Source: a virus
Reading direction: 5' to 3' (one strand)
Length of the DNA: 48,539 bases
IMG/VR virus record: IMGVR_UViG_3300026078_000038
Span: 1-48,539 of that record
This document shows positions 14,061-22,184 of the stretch, in pieces. Position numbers and translations under genes: made by a program. Every line of letters starts with the position of its first letter. Position 1 is the first letter of the stretch. The notes under the pieces were generated by a model. That model was not told the DNA's origin and searched no databases. It saw only the letters and a program-made list of their open reading frames with translations.

Positions 14061-14090
14061 TGTCAAGCTATATTTGATAGTTGCTTGACA
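14061..14090. promoter_or_regulatory. palindromic operator candidate
   Basis: Perfect 8-bp inverted repeat TGTCAAGC (14061-14068) and GCTTGACA (14083-14090) with a 14-nt spacer. The right arm contains the whole -35 box of the promoter below, so a dimeric protein bound here would block RNA polymerase. Confidence 0.6.
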
Positions 14091-14112
14091 AAGGTAGAAT
14101 AAGGTGTATAAT
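14085..14112 (+). promoter_or_regulatory. consensus sigma-70 promoter for the replication operon
   Basis: TTGACA (14085-14090), 16-nt spacer, TATAAT (14107-14112): both hexamers are perfect. Expected start of transcription near 14119. It drives the primase, helicase and polymerase genes using host RNA polymerase. Confidence 0.85.
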
Positions 14113-14145
14113 TTCTCGGTTCACAAAAGCACGCACTGCTGTGCT

Positions 14146-14565
14146 GTGTATGAGCTAGCTGGATTGGCCGGTAACAATATTGACGTGGGGTTTATCGATG
14201 CGATTAAGAATAAAGCTAAGAGCGCAGGGCAGCCGGCTGTTCTACCACTTCTCATACAGTTTACCGACGCTGAAGAATACGGTAGAGGGCGTCGGCTTCG
14301 TGACCTACTCGTTAGAGAGGGGTACCGATGCGATGAGTACAAATTGGGGACTAATCCCAAGTCCGGAGGGAATCATGTGGTCCTCTTTCACTGGTACCCG
14401 CACAAAAACAAGAAAATATCCATGGTAAGGGAATATCGATATGAAGATAAGGAAGAGGGACATGCTGAGCCTCGAGCAACTCAAGGAAAAGGAGTTGTCG
14501 CTGCAAGCCGACGAACTGGGGTCGGATTTCTCCGATCTAAGCGCCGAGCAGGAACTGGACTTTAA
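14146..14565 (+). CDS. hypothetical protein at head of replication operon
   Basis: The frame gives a convincing globular sequence (GFIDAIKNKAKSAGQP, YGRGRRLRDLLVREGYRCDEY, NHVVLFHW). The start is uncertain: the longest frame begins at a GTG inside the -10 box (14104), so I place it at GTG 14146; TTG 14164 and GTG 14185 are alternatives and none has a good ribosome site. The last 125 nt overlap the next gene, where the sequence turns basic and less natural. Function unknown. Confidence 0.5.
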   Translation: MYELAGLAGNNIDVGFIDAIKNKAKSAGQPAVLPLLIQFTDAEEYGRGRRLRDLLVREGYRCDEYKLGTNPKSGGNHVVLFHWYPHKNKKISMVREYRYEDKEEGHAEPRATQGKGVVAASRRTGVGFLRSKRRAGTGL

Positions 14566-14659
14566 TCTAGAATACGAGCGGGAATACACTCCCGAAGTAT
14601 GGGAAGTGGAGAACGAAAGTGATTCTGCTGGAACACAAGACGACGAAGAACCCGTATGA
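14441..14659 (+). CDS. acidic small protein
   Basis: 72 residues, AAGGGA upstream of the ATG. After a basic start (MKIRKRD) it is strongly acidic, with more than 20 Asp/Glu and no aromatic core beyond Tyr/Trp in EYEREYTPEVWEVE. It could mimic nucleic acid or bind a basic partner; phage DNA-mimic proteins have this make-up, but this is inference. It overlaps the primase start by 41 nt. Confidence 0.6.
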   Translation: MKIRKRDMLSLEQLKEKELSLQADELGSDFSDLSAEQELDFNLEYEREYTPEVWEVENESDSAGTQDDEEPV

Positions 14660-15461
14660 TGAAGTATCACTCCTGGGGGCTGACATCCCCGTTGGATCTA
14701 CTCGTAGATTTGTATGCCCCAAGTGTGCGGGAGGACAGTCCAAAGAGGTCTGCTTCGCAATCTCCCAATCCGTTCCGGGTCGTCTTCATTTTATTTGTTT
14801 TAGGGCTAAGTGTTCTTGGAGGGGCACCATCTCCGCCGGACAAGTTGTTGGCAACCGCATCGAACTACCTTTCGATAAGAAACTACGGCACTTTACAAGG
14901 CCTGTGGAGGAATTGAATGCAATCCAAACCCAGTGGTACAGAGACAAGTTCGGGCTGTCCCCAGACGACGGAGTCGCATGGTGTGATAGCCTTGGAATGT
15001 ACGCTTATAAAGTCTTCGGTCCAGAAGGTCAACTTCGAGGGTGGCAGCTGCGAGATTTTCGTCCTGGATGTCAGGTCAAAGCCTCTAATTACCTCCACAG
15101 AGACGAGCCTTTCATCAGCTGGTACTATCCTGACAAACCGATTATCGGAGGAGTTATCGTCGTCGAGGACATACCTAGTGCTCGCAAAGTTGCGTCGTGC
15201 GGAATTGCAGCTTGTGCTCTCCTCGGAACGAATCTTGACTTCGAGCGAGCTTACGAAATTGCTGAACAATGCGAGAATTTCGTTATCCTCGCTCTTGATC
15301 GGGGTACCTTACCCAAATGCATAGAGTACCGTCAGAGGTACGAGACGTTGTGGGGATCGGTGGAGATCTGGCAGCTTGACGAAGATCTTAAGTACGTAAC
15401 GAGAAAAAGAATAAACGAAGCTTTGTATGATGGAAAATCGGATTTTATCTGCGTGCCTTAA
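14619..15461 (+). CDS. DNA primase (zinc-binding and TOPRIM domains)
   Basis: 280 residues from GTG 14619 with GGAG seven bases upstream. An N-terminal zinc domain (FVCPKCAGG ... FICFRAKCSW, residues about 31-67) resembles the T7 gp4 zinc domain. The TOPRIM core follows: VVVEDIPSARK (ED at about residues 186-187) and FVILALDRG (D at about 228). It makes RNA primers for lagging-strand synthesis. In T7 this module is fused to the helicase; here it is a separate gene overlapping the helicase by 35 nt. Confidence 0.85.
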   Translation: MILLEHKTTKNPYDEVSLLGADIPVGSTRRFVCPKCAGGQSKEVCFAISQSVPGRLHFICFRAKCSWRGTISAGQVVGNRIELPFDKKLRHFTRPVEELNAIQTQWYRDKFGLSPDDGVAWCDSLGMYAYKVFGPEGQLRGWQLRDFRPGCQVKASNYLHRDEPFISWYYPDKPIIGGVIVVEDIPSARKVASCGIAACALLGTNLDFERAYEIAEQCENFVILALDRGTLPKCIEYRQRYETLWGSVEIWQLDEDLKYVTRKRINEALYDGKSDFICVP

Positions 15462-16644
15462 ATCTAGGAGCAACTATGAAACAGTCGTACGCGCACTTGG
15501 TGAAGATGGCTTTACCACTTCATTTTCGCCAGTTGCCAAAGCCACAGCAGAGCTACTGGAGGATTTTTACGCTACTGACGAACTTGCGGAATATTGCAGC
15601 CGAGACGTGCTCTTGGACCGTGCGCAGAAAAAAGCGCATAATCCTCACCTTGTTAAAGCGATCTCGGATTTCTGTGGAGGACTTGATGGGTCCGTCAGTG
15701 TACCCAATCTTGTTAAAGATATTAGGGACCATCGAAGACATCGAGTCGGTGATGCAATCGCTGGTTTACTGGCGAATCGCTCAGAAACCCGGGAGCTTGA
15801 TCAACTCATTGAAAAGTACCTCTCACTAAAGGCGGAATCAGATGAAACCGGAGATCAAGAAAACGTTTTTAGTGGAATGGGACTCGACGAGCTGTTTGAC
15901 GATCACTTCGGAGGGGAAAGCACCATCCCGTTCTCTCTTCCGAGGCTTAATGAACTCACTCGCGGAGGCGCTCGTGCGGGGCACCACATCCTCGTTTTCG
16001 CGAGACCTGAGCTGGGGAAGTCGCTCTTTTGTATCGATCAAGTCGATTCTTGGACTACGAACGGGTACCGTACTCTGTACATTGAAAATGAAGAACCACT
16101 CGTTGACACTACGATACGACTTGTGTGTCGCAAGTGTCGTAGAACTAGAGAAGAAGTCGAACGAAATCGTGGAAAAGCTGAACAAGTTCTGCGGGGCAGC
16201 GGCTACGAAAAGTACGTGGGGGCCTCCCTCAGCCCAGGTAATTACCAAGTTATTGGAAAGCTTGTAGACGAGCACAAGCCTAAGATAGTAGTTCTTAATC
16301 AGTTACGCAATATTGATGTAGGAGATGATAACCGTGTCACCGCCCTCGAAAAAGCTGCAATCGGAGCTAGAAATCTGGCTAAGTCCAAAGGTGTTGTCGT
16401 TGTCTCCGTCACTCAGGCAGGGGATTCTGCAGAAGGTAAGCAATTTCTTGAACTCAGCGATATCGACTTTAGCAAGACAGGAATCCCCGGCGCCATTGAT
16501 CTTGCGATTGGAATTGGAGCCTCTCAAGACGACAAAAAATTCGGATTCCGAACCATTAATCTCCCTAAAAATAAGCTCGGAGGAGAGCACGGCTCCTTCC
16601 AAGTCCGAATCTTTCCGCAAACCGGGGTCATTGAGCAAGTGTAA
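15427..16644 (+). CDS. replicative DNA helicase (DnaB/T7 gp4-like)
   Basis: 405 residues. RecA-type helicase core: Walker A ARPELGKS (192-199, as in DnaB ARPSMGKT), ENEE after it (about 221-224), Walker B strand KIVVLNQLRNI with Asn at position 291 where Asp is usual, and the VVSVTQAGDS sensor strand (about 323-332). It unwinds DNA ahead of the polymerase as a hexamer. The N-terminal 150 residues resemble a DnaB-type N-terminal domain by position only. The Asp-to-Asn change deserves checking. Confidence 0.85.
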   Translation: MMENRILSACLKSRSNYETVVRALGEDGFTTSFSPVAKATAELLEDFYATDELAEYCSRDVLLDRAQKKAHNPHLVKAISDFCGGLDGSVSVPNLVKDIRDHRRHRVGDAIAGLLANRSETRELDQLIEKYLSLKAESDETGDQENVFSGMGLDELFDDHFGGESTIPFSLPRLNELTRGGARAGHHILVFARPELGKSLFCIDQVDSWTTNGYRTLYIENEEPLVDTTIRLVCRKCRRTREEVERNRGKAEQVLRGSGYEKYVGASLSPGNYQVIGKLVDEHKPKIVVLNQLRNIDVGDDNRVTALEKAAIGARNLAKSKGVVVVSVTQAGDSAEGKQFLELSDIDFSKTGIPGAIDLAIGIGASQDDKKFGFRTINLPKNKLGGEHGSFQVRIFPQTGVIEQV

Positions 16645-16798
16645 GTGCGGGCATAATAAAGAGCTGCACCAAGGATGGGAGGATAGTTGCTGCTACGAAC
16701 CTGGGTGTAGTTGTACAGATTTCAAGGAAGATAATGGACAAGACAAAGTTCGACACGGGTGGAACTGGACGAGCGAACCAGGGTACCAGAAAACCTAA
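16631..16798 (+). CDS. 55-residue Cys-rich protein
   Basis: TTG start at 16631 with CGGGG upstream, overlapping the helicase end by 14 nt and the polymerase start by 65 nt. The core C-K-C-G-H ... H ... SCCYEPGCSCTDF is a compact Cys/His zinc motif often seen in small phage and bacterial proteins. The rest is basic and Trp-rich. Its nested position in the replication operon suggests a replication accessory role, not demonstrated. Confidence 0.6.
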   Translation: MSKCKCGHNKELHQGWEDSCCYEPGCSCTDFKEDNGQDKVRHGWNWTSEPGYQKT

Positions 16799-18644
16799 GC
16801 CTCTAGACCTAGATCCTAGCGTATACCGGAGTAATAACTATGTCGTCCTTGACTTTGAGACTACAAACCTTGACCGCGGAAGCCCAATTAACAAAAGTAA
16901 TAGGATTGTTCTTTCAGCATGGCTTAAAGGTAACGCGAGTGTACAGAAATCCACATTTAAAGAAAACGCCATATCAAGTACATGGGGAGATGAATTTCAC
17001 CAGCAAGAGCTATGCGAAGCTATTGAAGAAGCAGACTTCATCATTGCTTATCATGCCAAATTTGAGTGCGGCTGGTTGCAAAGATGTGGAGTACAGCTCC
17101 GAGATCTCATAGTCTATGACCCGATGCTCGGGGAGTTCGTACTATTCGGCAACCGTAAACCTAAAGAAGGATTAAGCCTAGATGCAACCCTTACAAGATA
17201 TGGTATCCAAGGTAAGATGCGCTATGTGTCAAGCCTTATTGAATCTGGAGTTTGCCCCAGTAGTATCCCGCAACGAGAACTGCAAGAGTACTGTGTATGC
17301 GATGTGCTCAGAACGAGAGACCTCTTTGTTCGACAAAGACAAAAGATTTTTGACGACGGTAAACAGGCTGTTTTGTATGGACGATGCTTACAAACACCGA
17401 TGCTCGCCGATCTCGAAACCCGAGGCGTCGACCTCGACTCCGAAAGAGTACAGAGTAGTCGTAGACTTGTCCTTAACGAGTACAACAGAGCTGCCGCAGA
17501 TCTTCAAACCTTTTGCGGAGCAGTTAATTGGGACTCTCCAAAGCAAAAGTGCGAGCTTTTGTATGACAGACTGGGGTTTGCGGAAGCAAGGGACTACCGA
17601 GGTAATACTGTACAAACGAATGCTGGGCAGCGAAGCTCCTCGGTGGGCACGATTGACCTCCTGCAAGCTGTAACGGACGAACAGAAAAGATTTAAGAAGC
17701 TCTGGGATGTCCTGGCACCCTTACAGAAGCAAGTCCAAATACTGGAGAAGATGCAAGGTATCTGTGATGAAGATAACGGACATTTTTTCGCGACTTTTAA
17801 CCAAGCGATTGCAGCCAACCACCGACTTACCAGTACAGGATGTAAATGGGGGCTACAACTTCAAAACCAGCCGAGATCGTTCAAAGAGCTATTTCGTAGT
17901 AGGCGTAAAGGTTGCGGGATTGCTGAGGGAGATTGCCCGCAGCTCGAATTTAGAACTGGAATTGACCTCACAGGGGACCGAGTCGGACTTGCAGATGTTC
18001 TCGCTAGGGCTGACGTCCACTCGCTTACATCCGCCGTTACGGGTTTTCCTAGAACAGAAGCCAAAAAGCATACGTTTAAGCCCGTTTACGGGGGAAAATC
18101 GGGTCCTCCACGGCTCCGTAAGTATTACCGCGCTTTCAATGAACGATATAGAGGTATGTATAATGGTCAAATGGGGTGGGTGTACTCAGTATTGGAGAAC
18201 AAACAGCTTACCATCGCTTCGGGCCTCACTTTCTACTGGCCGGACATCGAGATAACTAATAGTGGGTACATTACGTACACTCCGCAGATATTCAATTACC
18301 CCATCAGCTCTTTTGCTACGGCCGATATTTCTCAGCTGTCTCTTCTTCTTGTTTGGCACGGTATTGCTGGCTGGGATTCTTATATCTGCAATAGTGTACA
18401 CGATGCAGGAGTGGCTGACGTGCCTGAGGAGGAAGCTTGTAAGTTTGAGGAATTAATGGTATACTGTTATACAGATAAAATTTATGACGTTCTTCACAAG
18501 CTGTACGATTATAGTTTTTCTTGTCCTCTTGGGCTTGGCTTTAAGTATGGAAGCCACTGGGGGCAAGGAGAAGAACGAAAGTACGAGCCAGACAAGCGAT
18601 TTCAGTTCACAAGCGAGGTACCAACCAAAATACAATTACGATGA
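16734..18644 (+). CDS. family A DNA polymerase with 3'-5' exonuclease
   Basis: 636 residues, AAGGAAG upstream. The N-terminal DnaQ-like exonuclease has VVLDFETT (D40, E42) and YHAKFE near 104-109. The polymerase domain carries motif A DCPQLEFR (D400), motif B R440-x3-K444-x3-F448-x3-Y452-G and motif C VHDAGVADV (H556-D557). Both catalytic Asp residues are present. Motif C has Ala where most family A enzymes have Glu after HD. Length and operon position match the replicative polymerase of T7-like and related podoviruses. Confidence 0.9.
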   Translation: MDKTKFDTGGTGRANQGTRKPKPLDLDPSVYRSNNYVVLDFETTNLDRGSPINKSNRIVLSAWLKGNASVQKSTFKENAISSTWGDEFHQQELCEAIEEADFIIAYHAKFECGWLQRCGVQLRDLIVYDPMLGEFVLFGNRKPKEGLSLDATLTRYGIQGKMRYVSSLIESGVCPSSIPQRELQEYCVCDVLRTRDLFVRQRQKIFDDGKQAVLYGRCLQTPMLADLETRGVDLDSERVQSSRRLVLNEYNRAAADLQTFCGAVNWDSPKQKCELLYDRLGFAEARDYRGNTVQTNAGQRSSSVGTIDLLQAVTDEQKRFKKLWDVLAPLQKQVQILEKMQGICDEDNGHFFATFNQAIAANHRLTSTGCKWGLQLQNQPRSFKELFRSRRKGCGIAEGDCPQLEFRTGIDLTGDRVGLADVLARADVHSLTSAVTGFPRTEAKKHTFKPVYGGKSGPPRLRKYYRAFNERYRGMYNGQMGWVYSVLENKQLTIASGLTFYWPDIEITNSGYITYTPQIFNYPISSFATADISQLSLLLVWHGIAGWDSYICNSVHDAGVADVPEEEACKFEELMVYCYTDKIYDVLHKLYDYSFSCPLGLGFKYGSHWGQGEERKYEPDKRFQFTSEVPTKIQLR

Positions 18645-18688
18645 TTTGGATTGGCTAGATAGTTTAGACAATAGGAAGTATAAGAATA

Positions 18689-19273
18689 ATGAGTCAAGGA
18701 AAAGGCTACGTAACCCTGGTATCGGAAAAGCCATTTGGCAAGAAGGTACTGTATTCCTTTCGTATAAGCACCGAGGAAAAGTGGTTCAGGACGGGGGACT
18801 ACAAACCGAATATTTCTAAGAACGACTATATCTCGTTCTTCTATGTAGAAAAGAACGGTGCCTATAATGTGGATGTCGGTAGTATTGAGCATATTGCTCG
18901 GGAGGAATCAAGCTCTGCTAGCGGACAGCCGGCTGGAACAGGAGTGGTTTCATCTCCACCTCTCGGACGCGACGACTATTGGAAGAATAAGGAAGTACGA
19001 GATATTGCGAAAGAGGCTGACTATCAGGCTAATACGTTACGTATTCAATATCAGTCTGCTCGTAACGCTGCTATTAGCGTTGTTGACGTTCTGGTACGAG
19101 AGAAGATTCTCAAGCTCTCCGACGCTGCTAAAGCTGATAACGTGGGCGTGGTCCTCGGCAAGATTGACGACCTTACTAACCAGTACTTTGCTGCCAGCAG
19201 CGCTGTGGGCACTGATCCTAAGTCCGCTGTGGATGATGGTCTGGGATCTGATAAGGACGTTGCGTGGGAATAA
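18689..19273 (+). CDS. probable single-stranded DNA-binding protein
   Basis: 194 residues, AGGAAG upstream. Residues 1-75 look like an OB-fold: KGYVTLVSEKPFGKKVLYSF, then EEKWFRTGDYKP and DYISFFYVEKNG. A flexible Ser/Gly/Pro linker follows, then a helical domain (about 100-175) and an acidic C-terminal end (VDDGLGSDKDVAWE), as in phage SSBs. Assignment is by fold resemblance and position between polymerase and exonuclease, so moderate. Confidence 0.6.
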   Translation: MSQGKGYVTLVSEKPFGKKVLYSFRISTEEKWFRTGDYKPNISKNDYISFFYVEKNGAYNVDVGSIEHIAREESSSASGQPAGTGVVSSPPLGRDDYWKNKEVRDIAKEADYQANTLRIQYQSARNAAISVVDVLVREKILKLSDAAKADNVGVVLGKIDDLTNQYFAASSAVGTDPKSAVDDGLGSDKDVAWE

Positions 19274-19560
19274 GCGAAGGAAAGCAATTGACTACTACGA
19301 CGAAAACCCCTAAACTAGGGGAGAAGATTGACGAGAATGAAAACTACATCTTGTATGTGTGTGAGGAATTGCCTGGCGTTGACTCAGGACGTTGCTACGG
19401 AGTCGTCCATAAGAAGTATAGTGTTGTCGAGATGTCAACTTCGGTCCTTGCTAATGCGCGGAAGTTCCTTACGATGCTGGATCGGTGGGAACGAGAGCCC
19501 CCAGACGAAGAAGTGACACGAGATTTACCGGACTTTGGACCGGGAGGAGGTTACAACTAA
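19264..19560 (+). CDS. hypothetical protein
   Basis: 98 residues from GTG 19264 with AAGGAC six bases upstream, overlapping the SSB-like gene by 10 nt. A small alpha/beta protein (ENYILYVCEELPG, GRCYGVVHKKYSVVEMS) with an acidic tail ending GPGGGYN. Co-translated with the replication genes. Not recognised. Confidence 0.65.
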   Translation: MGISEGKQLTTTTKTPKLGEKIDENENYILYVCEELPGVDSGRCYGVVHKKYSVVEMSTSVLANARKFLTMLDRWEREPPDEEVTRDLPDFGPGGGYN

Positions 19561-19563
19561 CCT

Positions 19564-20457
19564 GTGGACAATGTAGCTTTAATTGATGGTGATTCTTTCC
19601 TCTACCGCGCCGGGTTCGCGGTAGAGAGGACCAAGTACTTGGTCACTTGGAAAGAACATGGGGACCATGTCGTTTGCGCAGAGTTCGACTCGGCAGTAGA
19701 GGCAAAGAAAGTAGATGGGGGTACTATTTGGACTCGTAAGGAGCTAGGTACTCTGGCGGACGCAGTGGCTGTTCTTGAGGCTTTGCTTAAGGATGCGATA
19801 GATGCGACAGGGTTCAAAGATTACTTTGTTTATCTGTCTCCTAGTACTGGGAATTTCCGGGACAGCCTCGGCACCCTACGTAAGTACAAAGGGAATCGCG
19901 ACGGCGCTTCACGACCTGTCTACTACCCTGATCTTCGCGAGTATCTTCTCACTAAACACAATGCTATTGTTGCACGGGGAGAGGAAGCTGACGATCAAAT
20001 AAGCTGGGTAGCCAGGAAATGGTACAAGGAGGGTAGAAACTACTGCATTGTAGGTATAGACAAGGATCTTAAACAGATCCCCGGAAGACACTATGACTGG
20101 GTCAACAAAGAGCACTTCACGCTCACAGAAGACGAAGCGCGTCTCCTCTATTGGGCTCAAGTGCTCTCCGGGGACTCTGGAGATAACGTTGCCGGATGCT
20201 GGAAGCTTGGCCCCACTAAGGCGGAAAGGTTTCTTCTGGAGTGTGATGAATTTTCTGATGCCGCCATGTGGCCGAAGATACTACGTAAGTATAAAGAAAG
20301 CCAAAAACACGCAGACTGCCCGTATAAGGATATCGACCATTCCTTGGTAGCCCTAGAGACTGCCCGATTGATTCGATTACGACAGGAGGTCAATGAACCG
20401 TTATGGACGCCCCCGACAGAAGGGGAAGAAGGGAAAGCTTCTGGTACACGCCAGTAA
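19564..20457 (+). CDS. 5'-3' exonuclease / flap nuclease
   Basis: 297 residues from GTG 19564; GGAGGAGG lies upstream at a rather long spacing. The PIN-fold flap nuclease motifs are clear: ALIDGDSFLYRAGF (D8, D10), RGEEADDQI (three acidic residues), VGIDKDLKQIPG and SGDSGDNVAG with the metal-binding Asp pair and the helix-hairpin-helix start. Like T7 gp6 it would remove primers and degrade DNA during replication and recombination. Confidence 0.9.
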   Translation: MDNVALIDGDSFLYRAGFAVERTKYLVTWKEHGDHVVCAEFDSAVEAKKVDGGTIWTRKELGTLADAVAVLEALLKDAIDATGFKDYFVYLSPSTGNFRDSLGTLRKYKGNRDGASRPVYYPDLREYLLTKHNAIVARGEEADDQISWVARKWYKEGRNYCIVGIDKDLKQIPGRHYDWVNKEHFTLTEDEARLLYWAQVLSGDSGDNVAGCWKLGPTKAERFLLECDEFSDAAMWPKILRKYKESQKHADCPYKDIDHSLVALETARLIRLRQEVNEPLWTPPTEGEEGKASGTRQ

Positions 20458-20854
20458 GCTTGAAGACACAATAATTCAGAATCTAGAGGAGAGGGGAGTT
20501 GAGTTCAAATACGAACCGGTCACCTTTGACTACTTACGAGTGGTCAGAGGGGCGACCTGCTCCGAATGCAACGGTTCACATTGCAGGATTAGGCGGAGGT
20601 ACACTCCTGACCTTGCAATTGGAACATTCTTCGTTGAAATTAAAGGCAAGCTTGATTCCGCGACTAGAAGCAGAATGGAAGCTTTTCATGAAGGACGTCC
20701 GGAGATTGACCTCCGATACATCTTCCAACGAGACAACTGGTTAACGAGTAAGCATAAGAATAAGTACTCGGACTGGGCTAAGAAGCTCGGAGTTAAGTAC
20801 CACATAGGACAGGAGGTCCCGGAAGAATGGTTGATCCAGACAAAGAGCAAGTAG
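20393..20854 (+). CDS. endonuclease I-like Holliday junction resolvase
   Basis: 153 residues, near the T7 endonuclease I length (149). Ribosome site AGGAGG directly upstream, overlapping the exonuclease by 65 nt. Catalytic pattern E24 ... D73 ... E82-x-K84 in LEDTII, YTPDLAIG and FVEIKGKL, the same order as in T7 gp3. CSECNGSHC (56-64) may bind a metal and is an extra feature. Role: resolves branched DNA before packaging. Confidence 0.82.
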   Translation: MNRYGRPRQKGKKGKLLVHASKLEDTIIQNLEERGVEFKYEPVTFDYLRVVRGATCSECNGSHCRIRRRYTPDLAIGTFFVEIKGKLDSATRSRMEAFHEGRPEIDLRYIFQRDNWLTSKHKNKYSDWAKKLGVKYHIGQEVPEEWLIQTKSK

Positions 20855-21045
20855 GCGGCGATCATTACAAGAAGCTGAAGATTCAGCCTACAGAATATTG
20901 CATCGCTAACGACGTACCTTTCCCGGAGGGATGCGTAATTAAATACGTTACTCGGCACAGAACAAAAGGAGGTGCGGAGGATATCAAGAAGGCAATTCAT
21001 TTTTGCCGACTGATTCTGAAGCATCAGTACAATGAACAAAGCTGA
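20827..21045 (+). CDS. DUF3310 family protein
   Basis: 72 residues, GGAGGT upstream of the ATG. It covers the DUF3310 signature almost end to end: VGGDHYKKLKIQPTEYC, VIKYVTRHRTKGGAEDIKKAIHF. This domain forms part of T7 gp1.7-type nucleotide kinases but is also found alone in many phages, as here. Probable role in nucleotide metabolism. Confidence 0.85.
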   Translation: MVDPDKEQVGGDHYKKLKIQPTEYCIANDVPFPEGCVIKYVTRHRTKGGAEDIKKAIHFCRLILKHQYNEQS

Positions 21046-21187
21046 GAAGAACCTAGTGCTAGAGGCGCTTCTAGCAGCTAGAGCAGAATTAGAAGAACTA
21101 GTACGGTGCGAGGATTGGTTCGTATCAGATTCCCTGGATCTGATAGAATCGGCCCTGGAGATCGTAGAACATGAACAAGAACAATAA
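21032..21187 (+). CDS. 51-residue acidic helical protein
   Basis: ATG 21032 overlaps the DUF3310 end by 14 nt; TAA at 21185. A single amphipathic acidic helix bundle (LVLEALLAARAELEEL, SLDLIESALEIVEHEQEQ). It fills an otherwise empty 157-nt gap between two real genes. Function unknown. Confidence 0.5.
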   Translation: MNKAEKNLVLEALLAARAELEELVRCEDWFVSDSLDLIESALEIVEHEQEQ

Positions 21188-21202
21188 GGATAAGAGACAA
21201 GG

Positions 21203-21952
21203 ATGGTCAAATCAAAAGTCTGGTGCTGGGATCTTGAGTGCTCGTCACTCAACGCTAACGGTGGCTTTATTATCTGTGCTTCCGTGGTGGACGTGTCCAA
21301 GCCCAATAAAGTCCTCAAATCATTCAGAGTAGACGATTATGACGGTTGGACTAAAGATCCCTGGAACGACAAAGATCTGGTATCCGATCTTCGAGATTTT
21401 CTTGGGGAAGCTGATACTTGGGTTACTTACTACGGAAAACGGTTCGATCTCCCATTTCTCAATACACGCATCGCCTACTGGAAATCTCGAGGAGCTAAAA
21501 TCGGTCATATCGAGACTGTACCCCATATTGACCTATACGACACGGCCAAACGGCGACTTAGACTTCACTCCAACCGGCTCCAAGTCGTATCGGACTTGTT
21601 GGGACACGGAGATAAGACACCTCTTGATCTTCCTGTGTGGATCAAAGCTGCTGGCGGACATAAGCCAAGCATAGACTACATTGACAAGCACTGTCACAAA
21701 GATGCGATTATTCTGGCAAAGAATTATCTCGCGCTTCGACCGCTGGTTGTGGCTCACCCTCACCTGGGAATGCTCGCCGGAGGAAAGGCAGTGGATAGTT
21801 GCCCGGTATGCGGAAGTAGAGACCTCCAGAAACGAGGGACTTACACAACCCCCGCTAGTGTACGACAGCGCTTGTGGTGTAAGAAGTGTGGCAAATGGTC
21901 AAATAGCGCGTATAAAGCTCCCAAGATCCTTGGCGCTGCCAAAGGCGCTTAA
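21203..21952 (+). CDS. RNase H-fold 3'-5' exonuclease with zinc ribbon
   Basis: 249 residues. Exonuclease motifs: WDLECSS (D10, E12), VTYYGKRFDLPFLNTR (about 75-90), HIDLYDTAKRRL (about 108-119) and KHCHKDAII (about 163-171), matching YprB/RNase_H_2 type nucleases. A separate C-terminal zinc ribbon has CPVCGSRDLQKRG and WCKKCGKW (about 202-231). A second exonuclease besides the polymerase proofreading domain; possibly for host DNA breakdown or recombination. Confidence 0.82.
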   Translation: MVKSKVWCWDLECSSLNANGGFIICASVVDVSKPNKVLKSFRVDDYDGWTKDPWNDKDLVSDLRDFLGEADTWVTYYGKRFDLPFLNTRIAYWKSRGAKIGHIETVPHIDLYDTAKRRLRLHSNRLQVVSDLLGHGDKTPLDLPVWIKAAGGHKPSIDYIDKHCHKDAIILAKNYLALRPLVVAHPHLGMLAGGKAVDSCPVCGSRDLQKRGTYTTPASVRQRLWCKKCGKWSNSAYKAPKILGAAKGA

Positions 21953-21953
21953 T

Positions 21954-22172
21954 GTGATCAGTGGGAGGACGGGCCAATTAATCACACTACACCCGAGAAT
22001 AGTAGATAAGTGGGCTCGTCGGTACATCCACATATACCACAAGGACGGAGCTGTGTACGCCAAGAGGTGGGCGACACAGTTCCTGCCCGAGGAAGCTAGA
22101 GCTGCGATGTCCGCACGAGTACGAGAGATAGCCGAGAAAAATAAAAAGGGCCCCGAAGAGGGGCCCGAGTAA
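21954..22172 (+). CDS. hypothetical small basic protein containing the late terminator
   Basis: 72 residues from GTG 21954, overlapping nothing but starting 1 nt after the exonuclease stop. Basic and aromatic middle (VDKWARRYIHIYHKDGAVYAKRW), then helix. Its last codons (KNKKGPEEGPE) encode the hairpin that terminates the opposite strand, so coding and termination are combined. A longer upstream extension exists in frame but would lie inside the exonuclease gene. Confidence 0.6.
   Translation: MISGRTGQLITLHPRIVDKWARRYIHIYHKDGAVYAKRWATQFLPEEARAAMSARVREIAEKNKKGPEEGPE
22136..22166 (-). terminator. late (leftward) operon terminator
   Basis: On the minus strand a perfect 7-bp GGGCCCC/GGGGCCC stem with loop TCTTC is followed by TTTTTATTTTT. 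It lies 164 nt beyond the holin stop and marks the end of the leftward arm. On the + strand no T-run follows, so rightward transcription is not stopped. Confidence 0.88.
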
Positions 22173-22184
22173 GGAATAACAAGG

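Noticed and set aside
14104-14145. GTG at 14104 as gene start
   Set aside because: It lies inside the -10 box of a perfect promoter, so it would not be on the mRNA started near 14119.
18484-18819. Frame overlapping polymerase 3' end with a hydrophobic N-terminus
   Set aside because: Nearly all of it is out of frame within the polymerase and SSB-like genes, without ribosome site; a shorter form from ATG 18547 cannot be excluded.
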